From: Faecalibacterium prausnitzii | GTDB taxonomy: Bacteria > Bacillota > Clostridia > Oscillospirales > Ruminococcaceae | Direction of reading: 5' to 3' | Length of the DNA stretch: 64,000 nucleotides | Assembly (NCBI GenBank): GCA_004558805.1 | Contig: SFDE01000004.1 | Coordinates: 1 to 64,000 of the forward strand | Shown here: piece after piece, positions 1 to 8,335 of the stretch | Layout of the letters: the number at the start of each line of letters is the position of its first letter | Position numbering within the stretch: the first letter of the stretch is position 1 | The notes under the pieces: generated by a model | What the model was told of the DNA's origin: nothing | The model's database searches: none | What the model saw: the letters and a program-made list of their open reading frames with translations, nothing else | Position numbers and translations under genes: made by a program

Positions 1-334
1 TGATGACCACATACTGTGTGTCGAAGCTCTTGGCTTCCTCAGCCACAGCGTGAGCATCCCGCTCCAGAGAGCCAAGGTCGGTGTGCAGGCTGACCACCTT
101 CAGACCGGCTTCCTGCACCAGCTTGTGCCAGTCCAGATTGCCGCCCTTGCCCACCGGCATTCCGGCGGCCTTGGTCAGCAGCTTTACCACAAAGCCAATG
201 GGATGGATCATAAATCCACACAGTTCAATGCCGTCGTACCCGGCGGCTTTCATGGCAGCAAGCGTTTCTCTTGCCTGCTGCTCGTTGCTCAGTACAGTGC
301 CCAGCATAAATTGCTGCACGGCTTTGATGGGCAT
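1..334 (-). CDS. sugar phosphate isomerase/epimerase (partial, C-terminus outside window)
   Basis: The first 111 codons of a xylose-isomerase-like TIM-barrel protein (AP-endonuclease family 2 fold) read leftward off the window. The N-terminus runs MPIKAVQQFMLGTVLSNEQ, followed by the MKAAGYDGIELCGF segment typical of the first barrel strand and helix and the VVSLHTDL segment typical of the second strand. The start ATG at 334-332 lies 3 bp after the GH43 stop codon, and its ribosome site GGAGGGG is inside the last GH43 codons, so the two genes are translationally linked. It is the last visible gene of the carrier/GH2/GH43 operon. The substrate is unknown; an isomerisation or epimerisation of a released sugar is inferred from context. 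Confidence 0.75.
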   Translation of the reverse strand, partial: MPIKAVQQFMLGTVLSNEQQARETLAAMKAAGYDGIELCGFMIHPIGFVVKLLTKAAGMPVGKGGNLDWHKLVQEAGLKVVSLHTDLGSLERDAHAVAEEAKSFDTQYVVI

Positions 335-337
335 ATT

Positions 338-2152
338 TTACCCCTCCAGTTTGAAAGTCTTGCCCGGCGTGATGCCGTTTTCGTTAAAGCTGTCCACACA
401 GACGTAGTATTCCTGCCCGGCGGTCAGGGTGGAAAGGGTCACTTCGTCTGCATCGTACACCAGCCAGCTCAGATAGAGCTTGTCGGGCGCAGCGCCGTAG
501 CGGACGTTGCAGCCCTGTGCGTTTTCGATGTGCTGCCAAGTGATCGTTGCATCCAGTGCATCTACGCGAGCCCCGGCGGCTTCGGCCTGTGCGGGCTTTG
601 CGCCCTCGCCGTTGCCGAACACCCGCAGACCGCTGATGCGCAGCGGCTGTCCATAGGGCAGTTCGCCGCCGGTGACCCGTACGTACCGGGCGCGGATGCC
701 GTCTGCATATTCGTAGTAGCCGTTGGAGCATTCCCGGGCAACCGTTTCGCGGATCGTCCAGTCTGCTCCGTTCACACTGGTCTCCACCGTGTAATGAGAG
801 ATCTGCGGCCGGGTCTCGATGTGGCGGGTCTGGCGGTCGTCGCCGTAGCTGTCAGCGGGGAAGTCCACCACCAGCTTTTCGTCTGCCATGTTTACCTGAA
901 TGGCGCGGACATCCCTCTCTTTGCCAAGGTCCACACACAGCCATTGGCCCGGTTCTGCACCGGCGGCGCTCCACCAGCTGCGGCAGTCCTCGTTGACTGC
1001 CAACTCCGGGCTGCTGTTTTCTGCGGTGCTGGAAGCCGTGACCGGTTTTTTGTAGCTCAGCAGCATCCATTCCGGCTGCTGGCTGGCGGCATCGAATTTG
1101 CCAGCCGGGATGCGGTGGGGGTAATCGGCAAAGTTCTGGTTGCAGTAAAGCACACCGTCCTTGTCGAACCCGGCAGGGAACAGCCCCACCCGGCGCTCAA
1201 AGTCATAGTTGACAGAAATACGCATGGTGGAGGCGTGCCACCAGTTGCCGTAGATGTCGGCAATGGTGCTGCCGTGGCCTGCACCGGTGATGAATCCACC
1301 GGGCTTTGCGGAAAACGGATTGGATGCCTGCCGCACAAAAGGACCCAGCGGAGAACGGGAGGTGTATACACCATCGGCGTAAGTGTTGTACTGGGTGCCG
1401 GGGCAGGCGTATTGCAGGTAATAGAGGCCGTTATGCTTTGTCATAAAGGCACCCTCAATGTAGGGCTTGCCGATGGCGTTGAACATGGCAGTCAGGCTTT
1501 CGGCACTCAGGCCGGGGATGTTTGCCATCTGCGGCGGCAGATTCAGCTTGCCGGTCTTGGGGTCATAGAACTGCTTCATGGACTGGTACAGGACGCTGGC
1601 TTCCCGGTCCACAATGCCGTTGTTGCCGGGGCGTTCGTAGCCAAGGGCAGTTTCATTGCCGAAGATCAGCTCCTGCTTTTCACCGATGGGAGTCATGGTG
1701 TCCGGGTCCAGCTCCACCCCGTAGATGGGGGCAATATTGGAACAGCCCCAGTAGAAGTACACCCGGCCATCGTCATCGCAGAACAGATCAGGGTCCCAGA
1801 AAGCAAAGGGCGCGGAAACCTCGGTAAACGGCTCGGTCAGGGGGTCAGCGGTGCGCAGAATGGGGCAGTTGCGCCCCTTGCGGCTGGCGCAGAAGTAGAG
1901 GTAATTGCCCACCTGCCGCACATCCGGTGCGTAGTCATAGATCAGCAGGTCGGGGTCTGCATGGAAGTTCCAGTCCAGAAGATCCTCCGAGTACCAGAAC
2001 CCTGCCGACATGGAAACGAACAGATAATATCTGCCTTTGAAGTACACCAGCGTCGGGTCTGCGCCCTCCCGGAAGCCCGCTGTGCGCGGGCCTTCCTTCA
2101 TGTGCTGGTAACGGTAGCCCAGATCAAGGGGGTTGCAATAAGTCTGTTTCAT
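338..2152 (-). CDS. glycoside hydrolase family 43 protein with discoidin-like and FN3-like C-terminal domains
   Basis: This is a 604-residue intracellular beta-xylosidase/arabinosidase-type enzyme. A five-blade GH43 domain occupies about residues 1-345. The expected acidic residues are visible: Asp32 in GADPTLVYF, Asp120/122 in FWDPDLF and Glu233 in PYIEGAF. A coagulation-factor 5/8 (CBM32-like) domain follows at about 355-510, then an FN3-like domain at about 520-604. There is no signal peptide. I prefer the ATG at 2152, which lies 9 nt after AGGAG, over the in-frame TTG one codon upstream. It lies 6 bp downstream of GH2. The GH43 family is clear; arabinose versus xylose specificity cannot be told from the sequence alone. 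Confidence 0.88.
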   Translation of the reverse strand: MKQTYCNPLDLGYRYQHMKEGPRTAGFREGADPTLVYFKGRYYLFVSMSAGFWYSEDLLDWNFHADPDLLIYDYAPDVRQVGNYLYFCASRKGRNCPILRTADPLTEPFTEVSAPFAFWDPDLFCDDDGRVYFYWGCSNIAPIYGVELDPDTMTPIGEKQELIFGNETALGYERPGNNGIVDREASVLYQSMKQFYDPKTGKLNLPPQMANIPGLSAESLTAMFNAIGKPYIEGAFMTKHNGLYYLQYACPGTQYNTYADGVYTSRSPLGPFVRQASNPFSAKPGGFITGAGHGSTIADIYGNWWHASTMRISVNYDFERRVGLFPAGFDKDGVLYCNQNFADYPHRIPAGKFDAASQQPEWMLLSYKKPVTASSTAENSSPELAVNEDCRSWWSAAGAEPGQWLCVDLGKERDVRAIQVNMADEKLVVDFPADSYGDDRQTRHIETRPQISHYTVETSVNGADWTIRETVARECSNGYYEYADGIRARYVRVTGGELPYGQPLRISGLRVFGNGEGAKPAQAEAAGARVDALDATITWQHIENAQGCNVRYGAAPDKLYLSWLVYDADEVTLSTLTAGQEYYVCVDSFNENGITPGKTFKLEG

Positions 2153-2158
2153 CAAAAA

Positions 2159-4366
2159 TCACTCCTTGGAAATGCCCTGCAATACCCGGTTCAACTGCTT
2201 GATATCCTCTTCCGAAGTGCCCGCCTGCATCAGCATGGATTCAATGGTCATCCGCTGCATGGCACGCTCCATCATCGCCACCAGAGCCGGGTTGTCCTTC
2301 ACGGCAGCGGCAACATCTCCGCGGGCAGCGGCGGCTTTATCAGAGATCTGCTTCAGGATAGGACCAGCTTTCGGGTCTGCCATGGCGGCAGCCATGTTGT
2401 CCTTGACCGACCAGCAGTTTTCGTCCAACTCGCCGTCAAACCAGTTGGTCACGTTCTTGCGGTTGTCCATGGCGTAATCCGGGTTGGGGGCGTCTACCTT
2501 GTTCACCAGGATCACGCTGCTGCGCTCGCCGGAGCGTGCCTCAATGCTGTGCTTGCCGGTGATGGGCAGCTGGAAGGTAAACACCTTGTCGCCTTGCTTG
2601 GTCTCCACCAGCTGACCGTCCTTGTACAGCGAGACCTCCGGCAGATTGGAGTAGACCTTGATCTCGGTCACATCCTCGGCGCGGTCCACATAGCGGCTGC
2701 CGCACAGGTGCACAAAAGGCTCCTTGCTCCAATAGGCCTTGTAGAGATAGAAGGGGTCTTTTTTGAGCTTGCGGTCAAAGGTGACAAGTCCCTTCTGGTT
2801 CTCGCCGTGCTTGCCGCCCTCATCGCGGCCATCGGCGGCAAAATCAAACATATTCCACACATGGGTCGCCCACAGCCAAGGACGGTCGGCAATCATCTTT
2901 GCGATATGCTCGTGGTAAATGCACTGGTAGCTCTCGGTATAGTCGCCCTTTTCCGGGTGGCTGCTCTGGTACTGGGGGTTGGCGTCTGCACCATACTCCG
3001 AAAAACCGATGCAGCGGTCGGGGTAATCGGCATGATATTTGTCAAAGAACTCGTCGTTCTGCTCCAGCTCGCCCAGATACCAGCCGAAGTAGAGGTTGTA
3101 GCTGTTCACGTCCGGGATCTCCAGAATGGGGCTGGTGGTCTCCAGCATGAACACGTTTGCCATGGTGGTCTTGCGGGTGGGGTCCAGTTTGTGCGCCAGT
3201 TCGTTCAGCAGACGGTGGTTTTCCAGCAGATCCTCGTTGACCGCAGAGGCGGCGGTGATCTCGTTAGAAAGGCCCCACACGGCAATGCAGGGGTGGTTGT
3301 AGTTCTGGACGATCAGCTCTTCCATCTGGGTCAGGGTGTTAGCACGGCCGTTGGTCATGTGCATAGTGATGTAGGGAATCTCTGCCCAGATGACAAGGCC
3401 CTTTTCATCACACAGGTCGTAGAAATACTGTGCGTGCTGATAGTGAGCCAGACGGATGGTGTTGGCACCCATTTCCAGAATGAGGGAAATGTCCTCCTCC
3501 ATCATTTCGTTGGTCAGGGCAATGCCGGCCCCCTTGCGGTCCTGATGGCGGGAAACGCCGCGCAGCGGGTAGCTGCGTCCATTCAGGAAAAAGCCCTTCT
3601 GGGGGTCGATCTCAAATTTCCGGCAGCCAAAGCGGGCAGATGCCTCCTCGCCGTTGCCCAGCTTGGCGGAAACGGTGTAAAGGAAGGGGTCCTCCACGCC
3701 ATCCCACAGATGGGCATCGTGCAGGGTGAAAACAGCCTTTGCAGTGCCGTTTTCCACCGGGGCGGTGATGCTCTGGCCTTCCAGTGCAAAGGTTACGCTC
3801 TGTGCGCCCACCACGGCGGCTTCCAAAGTAACTTCAACGGTCTTGGCGGCAAGGTCGGTGACGATAGGGGTCACCTTCAGTGCCGGGGCGCCATTAGCGG
3901 GCAGGGCAAAGTGCTCTGCGGGAACGATGTGCAGGGTCACATCCCGGTAAATGCCGCCGTAGAAGGTGAAGTCTGCCTTCTGGGGGTACACGGTGTCGTT
4001 GTCGCGGTTGTCCACGGAAATTGCCAGCAGATTTTCCTCTTTGAGGTGGTCGGTCAGGTCCACCCGGAAGGTGGAGTAGCCGCCCTTGTGCTCGGCCAGT
4101 TTTTCTCCGTTCAGGTAAACGGCGGCGGTCATGGCTGCGCCGTCCAGCTGCAAAACAGCCTTGCCGCCTGCCGGGATGACGGGCTTTTTCAGTGCCAGCG
4201 TATACCAACAGGTGCCGCGGTAGTAATCGTTGCCGCCGTCCTGACCGTCCACCGCATTCCATGTGTGGGGCAGGGTGATGGCCTCGCCCATAACAGCGGC
4301 GGGGATGCCGGGGTTCTCTTTGGTAAAATGCCAATTGCTATGATTCAGCAGGATGGTCTTGCTCAT
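2159..4366 (-). CDS. glycoside hydrolase family 2 (beta-galactosidase/beta-glucuronidase type)
   Basis: A 735-residue GH2 enzyme without a signal peptide. The sugar-binding domain (about 1-160) and Ig-like domain precede a TIM barrel with acid/base Glu369 in GLSNEI and nucleophile Glu457 in FSEYGAD. The ENQKGLVTFDRK stretch resembles the NxK motif of beta-glucuronidases, but similar Firmicute beta-galactosidases carry it too, so the glycone is undecided. About 90 C-terminal residues form a charged helical tail not needed for the GH2 fold and similar to the tail of the SDR at 8336. AAGGAG lies 8 nt before the ATG. It is separated from the upstream carrier gene by an 81-bp gap with a hairpin. 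Confidence 0.88.
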   Translation of the reverse strand: MSKTILLNHSNWHFTKENPGIPAAVMGEAITLPHTWNAVDGQDGGNDYYRGTCWYTLALKKPVIPAGGKAVLQLDGAAMTAAVYLNGEKLAEHKGGYSTFRVDLTDHLKEENLLAISVDNRDNDTVYPQKADFTFYGGIYRDVTLHIVPAEHFALPANGAPALKVTPIVTDLAAKTVEVTLEAAVVGAQSVTFALEGQSITAPVENGTAKAVFTLHDAHLWDGVEDPFLYTVSAKLGNGEEASARFGCRKFEIDPQKGFFLNGRSYPLRGVSRHQDRKGAGIALTNEMMEEDISLILEMGANTIRLAHYQHAQYFYDLCDEKGLVIWAEIPYITMHMTNGRANTLTQMEELIVQNYNHPCIAVWGLSNEITAASAVNEDLLENHRLLNELAHKLDPTRKTTMANVFMLETTSPILEIPDVNSYNLYFGWYLGELEQNDEFFDKYHADYPDRCIGFSEYGADANPQYQSSHPEKGDYTESYQCIYHEHIAKMIADRPWLWATHVWNMFDFAADGRDEGGKHGENQKGLVTFDRKLKKDPFYLYKAYWSKEPFVHLCGSRYVDRAEDVTEIKVYSNLPEVSLYKDGQLVETKQGDKVFTFQLPITGKHSIEARSGERSSVILVNKVDAPNPDYAMDNRKNVTNWFDGELDENCWSVKDNMAAAMADPKAGPILKQISDKAAAARGDVAAAVKDNPALVAMMERAMQRMTIESMLMQAGTSEEDIKQLNRVLQGISKE

Positions 4367-4399
4367 GGTAAAAACTCCTTTGTGAAAGATAGATCAAAT

Positions 4400-4436
4400 C
4401 AGCAAAAACCGAAAGAGCGTATGAGCCCTTTCGGTC
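4400..4436 (-). terminator. intra-operon terminator/attenuator between the carrier and GH2
   Basis: On the minus strand, ACCGAAAG (4435-4428) pairs with CTTTCGGT (4415-4408) and is followed by TTTTTGC. It lies between the carrier stop and the GH2 start. It probably lowers or conditions expression of the downstream hydrolases relative to the carrier. Confidence 0.6.
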
Positions 4437-4447
4437 TTTGCAGGGTG

Positions 4448-5938
4448 TTACTGCATATGTTCTGCAATTACTTCATGACGAAGGGCGTCTTTCTTATCTG
4501 CGATGCGCTTCTGGACGTTGACCATTTCCTCCTTGGTCAGCGGGCAGCCCACCATGGCGAGCAGGGTGATGAGCCAGCCCAGCATCGGCAGACCGTACTT
4601 GATGGCAAGGGTCATCCAGAAGATGCCGGAGGTGTAGGCATCCGTGGGCTGAGGCATGGTGGTGGTGTAGCCCAGAACGGCCACGGCACCGGTGGCGATG
4701 ACGGCAGCCACCGAGGTGATGAGCTTGTCAATCAGGCTGTAAGTACCGGAGACTACCGCCGGGATGTAACGGCCGCTGCGGTCCAGCTCGTAGTCGATGG
4801 TGTCAGCCATGTAAGAGGTGTTGGAGGTGGTGATGCACATATTGGAACCGTTCTGCAGCAGGGTCAGCAGAACGTAAACGATCATGTTCCAGCTGCCCAT
4901 CACACCGATCTGACGGGTATCCGTGAAGATGAAGAACAAAATCAGCACAGCGGTGATGGCCATGCTGATGCAGGTCCAGGTCACGATGCCCTTCTTGCTG
5001 CCTTTTTTGCCCACATACTTTGCGCCGAAGGCCGCAAAGAAGATGGAGGGAACCATGCTGATGACGCTAAGGGTGGTAGCAAGACCCATGTTGCCGATGA
5101 GGATGCCGTTCAGCATCGTGTTGATGATGGCCTGACTGCCCACCTGCTGTGCCAGCTTATCGGAAGCGTTGGAGGCGATGTAGCACTGCAGGGGCTTGTT
5201 GTGCTTGAGCACCTCAAGAATATCCGCCGTCTTCAGCGGCTCATGCTTTTTGTTAGTGCCCTCAAAGTTTTCGGGCTTGTCGTAAGCGGAGATACCAGCG
5301 CAGACGATCAGGGTGCCGATACCGGCGATGATCAGGACGATGGTGCAGACCGTGCTGAGGAAGTCCTGATTAAAGGTGCCGCCGCACTTGGGCAGGATGA
5401 CGGTGTAAATCAGTATACTCATGCCCATGGGCACGGCGTAGTTCAGTGCCGTGGTCCAGACACCGATGGTGGGACGCTGCCGGGGATCGTTGGTCATGAT
5501 GGCAGGCAGGGTCTGGGCGGTCATGTTGGTGATGGTGTAGCCGATGATGTAGATAATGTAGGTCAGGGTAAACGCCGGCAGGCCGAAGCCCTTGCTGGAA
5601 AACAGGTTGAACATGCACAGCAGGCCGACTGCCTCGATCAGGTAGCCGCTGATCAGCAGAACGCGCAGCTTGCCGAAACGGGTGTTGACGCGGTCGTAGA
5701 CGAATGCCAGCAGCGGGTCGGTGAAGCCGTCCAGAATGCGGGCCAGCATCAGGATGAGGCCAACGGTTGCAGTGGTGATGCCGTAGCCAATGCTGGCAGA
5801 ATAACTTGCCATACCGATCAGGGAATAGACGCTCATGCCCACAAAGGCGTTGCAGGCGTAGCAGATGATCTGCCAGGTTTTAGCGCGGCGGTACTGGACG
5901 CCGTCTACCTCGCTGGCGCTGGGTTTCTTTTGGAACAT
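4448..5938 (-). CDS. MFS sugar carrier, GPH (MelB-like) family
   Basis: A 496-residue protein with about 12 hydrophobic segments. It has the GPH-family sequence DGFTDPLLAFVYDR after the second/third helix, with the conserved aspartates that line the cation/sugar site in MelB-type symporters. A second family motif around NRFGKLR-like (NTRFGKLR, about residues 85-92) is also present. It would import glycosides or small oligosaccharides with Na+ or H+. It is the first gene of the minus-strand operon with GH2 and GH43, whose products act in the cytoplasm, so its cargo is probably their substrate. AGGAGG precedes the ATG. Confidence 0.85.
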   Translation of the reverse strand: MFQKKPSASEVDGVQYRRAKTWQIICYACNAFVGMSVYSLIGMASYSASIGYGITTATVGLILMLARILDGFTDPLLAFVYDRVNTRFGKLRVLLISGYLIEAVGLLCMFNLFSSKGFGLPAFTLTYIIYIIGYTITNMTAQTLPAIMTNDPRQRPTIGVWTTALNYAVPMGMSILIYTVILPKCGGTFNQDFLSTVCTIVLIIAGIGTLIVCAGISAYDKPENFEGTNKKHEPLKTADILEVLKHNKPLQCYIASNASDKLAQQVGSQAIINTMLNGILIGNMGLATTLSVISMVPSIFFAAFGAKYVGKKGSKKGIVTWTCISMAITAVLILFFIFTDTRQIGVMGSWNMIVYVLLTLLQNGSNMCITTSNTSYMADTIDYELDRSGRYIPAVVSGTYSLIDKLITSVAAVIATGAVAVLGYTTTMPQPTDAYTSGIFWMTLAIKYGLPMLGWLITLLAMVGCPLTKEEMVNVQKRIADKKDALRHEVIAEHMQ

Positions 5939-5961
5939 AATGATTTTCCTCCTTTTTTGTG

Positions 5962-5976
5962 TGAACCGGTTTCCGC
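5962..5976. promoter_or_regulatory. LacI-type operator-like palindrome upstream of the sugar carrier operon
   Basis: GTGAACCGGTTTCCG contains the symmetric core AACCGGTT with CG at the centre, the usual layout of LacI-family operators. It sits 24-38 bp upstream of the carrier start codon in the 245-bp divergent region shared with the GH1 gene. No LacI gene is in the window, so the regulator is inferred. Confidence 0.4.
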
Positions 5977-6183
5977 TTTTCCTGACACCAGAATAACAGA
6001 ATGCAAGAGGTACTGCCGGATAAAAAACTTGAATTGAGGATAAAAATTCGCGCAGTTATGACCGCTCGACGAAAAATTCACCAATAACATGAAAAATTAT
6101 CCTTTTTGAACCGTGCAGACCTGTTACAATAGGCACAAGAGAAAACTCGGCTTCTGAATAATCTGAATAAAAGGAGAACCATC

Positions 6184-7485
6184 ATGCAGAAATTTGAAAA
6201 AGGCTTTTTCATCGGTGCTGCAACAGCAGCCCATCAGGTAGAGGGGAACAATACCAACAGCGACTACTGGGCACAGGAGCAGTTGCCCCATTCCAGCTTT
6301 ACGGAACCCAGCGGCATTGCCTGCGACCATTATCATCGGTACGAAGAAGATATTAAGCTGCTGGCCGATGCCGGGCTGAACGCCTACCGCTTTTCCATCG
6401 AGTGGGCACGAGTGGAGCCGGAGGAAGGAACGTTCGACCCGGAAGCCATTGAACACTATCGCAAGGTGATCGTCTGCTGCAAAGCGCATGGTGTAGAACC
6501 GGTGGTGACTCTGCTGCACTTTACCAGTCCCAAGTGGCTCATCTGCAAGGGCGGCTGGGAAGCAGAGTCCACCGTGGAGGACTTTAAGCACTATGCAGCC
6601 TATGTCATGGAGCAGCTGGGCAGCGAGCTGCGCTATGTCTGCACCATCAACGAAGCGAATATGGGCTTGCAGCTGGCCGCCATCTCCAAGCGGTTCCGCC
6701 TGATGGCAGAACAGGCTGCCAAGAATGCCGCTGCAGCCGGAAAGTCTGCCGAGGGCACGGTGCAGGTGGGCATGAACTTCCAGAAGATGATGGAAAACAT
6801 GAAGTATGCTGCCATGGAGAACGCGCAGGTGTTCGGTACGCCCCAGCCGCAGATCTTTGTCAACGAGCGCACCCCGGAGGGCGACCTGCTGGTGCTGCGT
6901 GCCCATGCAGCCGCACGGGATGCCATCAAGGCCATCTGCCCGCAGGTCAAGGTGGGCTTGACCCTTTCTCTGCACGACTTGCAGGCACAGCCCGGCGGCG
7001 AAGCCTTTGCCGAGGCCGCATGGCAGGAGGAGTTCACCCATTATCTGCCCTACATCAAAGAGGATGATTTCCTTGGTGTGCAGAACTACACCCGCACCCT
7101 TTACGGCCCGCAGGGGCAGCTGCCGGCACCGGAGGGCGCAGAGCTGACCCAGATGGATTACGAGGTCTATCCGCAGGCACTGGAACACGTCCTCCGCAAG
7201 GTGGCAGAAGCGTTCAAGGGTGATCTCATCGTCACCGAAAACGGCATTGCCACCGCCGATGACACCCGCCGTGTGGCGTTTATCCGGCAGGCACTGGACG
7301 GCGTGCAGCACTGCATCGCTGACGGCATCCCGGTGAAGGGCTACTTCCATTGGAGCCTGATGGACAACTTTGAGTGGCAGAAGGGCTATGCCATGCAGTT
7401 CGGCCTGATCGCCGTGAACCGTGAAACCATGGAACGGACCGCAAAGCCCAGCCTTGCGGTGCTGGGTAGTTACGCGGAAAGATAA
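6184..7485 (+). CDS. glycoside hydrolase family 1 protein (beta-glucosidase/6-phospho-beta-glycosidase type)
   Basis: A 433-residue TIM-barrel glycosidase. The GH1 N-terminal signature FFIGAATAAHQVEG is at residues 8-21, the acid/base Glu157 is in TINEAN, and the nucleophile Glu352 is in VTENG. The C-terminal WSLMDNFEW motif, which binds the glycone, is intact. There is no signal peptide. AAGGAG precedes the ATG. It is transcribed away from the carrier/GH2/GH43 operon, with which it shares a 245-bp regulatory region, so coordinated use in plant oligosaccharide breakdown is likely. Phosphorylated versus free substrate is not resolved. Confidence 0.9.
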   Translation: MQKFEKGFFIGAATAAHQVEGNNTNSDYWAQEQLPHSSFTEPSGIACDHYHRYEEDIKLLADAGLNAYRFSIEWARVEPEEGTFDPEAIEHYRKVIVCCKAHGVEPVVTLLHFTSPKWLICKGGWEAESTVEDFKHYAAYVMEQLGSELRYVCTINEANMGLQLAAISKRFRLMAEQAAKNAAAAGKSAEGTVQVGMNFQKMMENMKYAAMENAQVFGTPQPQIFVNERTPEGDLLVLRAHAAARDAIKAICPQVKVGLTLSLHDLQAQPGGEAFAEAAWQEEFTHYLPYIKEDDFLGVQNYTRTLYGPQGQLPAPEGAELTQMDYEVYPQALEHVLRKVAEAFKGDLIVTENGIATADDTRRVAFIRQALDGVQHCIADGIPVKGYFHWSLMDNFEWQKGYAMQFGLIAVNRETMERTAKPSLAVLGSYAER

Positions 7486-7495
7486 GCTGCAATAG

Positions 7496-7536
7496 CAAAA
7501 AACAGGCTGCGGAAGATGCTTCTCGCAGCCTGTTTT
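7496..7536. terminator. bidirectional terminator between GH1 and tetR
   Basis: AACAGGCTGCG (7501-7511) pairs perfectly with CGCAGCCTGTT (7524-7534). A run of A before it and of T after it lets it act for both the GH1 gene and the converging TetR gene. Confidence 0.85.
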
Positions 7537-7539
7537 GGC

Positions 7540-8076
7540 TCAGTGGGAAAGATGCAGACCGTGGACACCATTCGCAACCACGGCGGCAATTACGGTGATG
7601 TGCTTTTGCGCCAGTTTTGCATCGGTGTTCAGAAGCCCCGAAAGACCGTTCATTACAAAGATCAGGATCGCACCGACATTTTCATATTGGGATGGTTCCA
7701 TGTTTGCGAGTTTGATTTGTTCCAGAATCGCATCCCGCAGATGCTGTGTAAAGCGGTTCATCGCGGATGCCGGAACGACACCAAGGTAATCCGTTGCCTG
7801 CTGGAGAGAAGCAAACATCTCCTGCACAAAGGCCTCCGGTGCATCCAGCAGCTTCTGTGCGCCGCGCATGTTGTCGCAGACGAGCTGGACCGTTTGCCGC
7901 TCTATTTCGGCGGTGAGCGCATCCAGCGTTTCGTAGTGGGAATAAAAGGTCGTTTTGTTGATCTCGGCGCGTTCGGCAATTTCTTTGACCGTGATCTTTT
8001 CGATGGGCTTCTCCCGCAGCAACGCAATAAACGCTTTCTGAATGGCACGCTTCGTTTTTTTGACCCGGATATCCAT
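7540..8076 (-). CDS. TetR/AcrR family transcriptional regulator
   Basis: A 178-residue repressor. The N-terminal helix-turn-helix (about residues 8-54) shows the family pattern ITVKEIAERAEINKTTFYSHY. The C-terminal half is helical and variable, as expected for a ligand-binding and dimerisation domain. It is divergent from an SDR oxidoreductase, the common arrangement for local control. Two TTCGTAAA sites in the shared intergenic region are candidate operators. The inducer is unknown; the SDR is the likeliest target. Confidence 0.85.
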   Translation of the reverse strand: MDIRVKKTKRAIQKAFIALLREKPIEKITVKEIAERAEINKTTFYSHYETLDALTAEIERQTVQLVCDNMRGAQKLLDAPEAFVQEMFASLQQATDYLGVVPASAMNRFTQHLRDAILEQIKLANMEPSQYENVGAILIFVMNGLSGLLNTDAKLAQKHITVIAAVVANGVHGLHLSH

Positions 8077-8097
8077 ACAATTCCTCCGTCAATGTAT

Positions 8098-8256
8098 TTC
8101 GTAAAGGATGCTTAACCAACGCTTTGGACGTGATCCGTTGCTTAAACACCGGATACGCCGGAAACTGCTGATTGCAGCCCCTGCGCCACAGTGTTATTAT
8201 AGCACCACAGGGATGGATAAACAACTGAGAGTTGCAAATCTAATTCGTAAATACGA
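8098..8256. promoter_or_regulatory. candidate TetR operators (TTCGTAAA repeats, TCGTAAATACGA palindrome)
   Basis: The octamer TTCGTAAA occurs at 8098-8105, near the TetR start, and at 8244-8251. The second copy is part of the palindrome TCGTA-AA-TACGA at 8245-8256, upstream of the SDR. Placement next to both divergent starts suggests autoregulation plus control of the SDR. Confidence 0.45.
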
Positions 8257-8335
8257 TAAATCATCGGGAGACCATCCACGATGAAGTGGAATGGCTGAAG
8301 CAGAGCAACATGATCTGAGAAAAAGGAGAATGAAA

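Noticed and set aside
50..6037. A 1995-codon open frame on the + strand running antisense through GH43, GH2 and the sugar carrier
   Set aside because: It is exactly the mirror of three well-supported minus-strand genes with intact catalytic motifs. The strong G/C bias at third codon positions removes stop codons from this antisense frame. No domain and no start with ribosome site support it.
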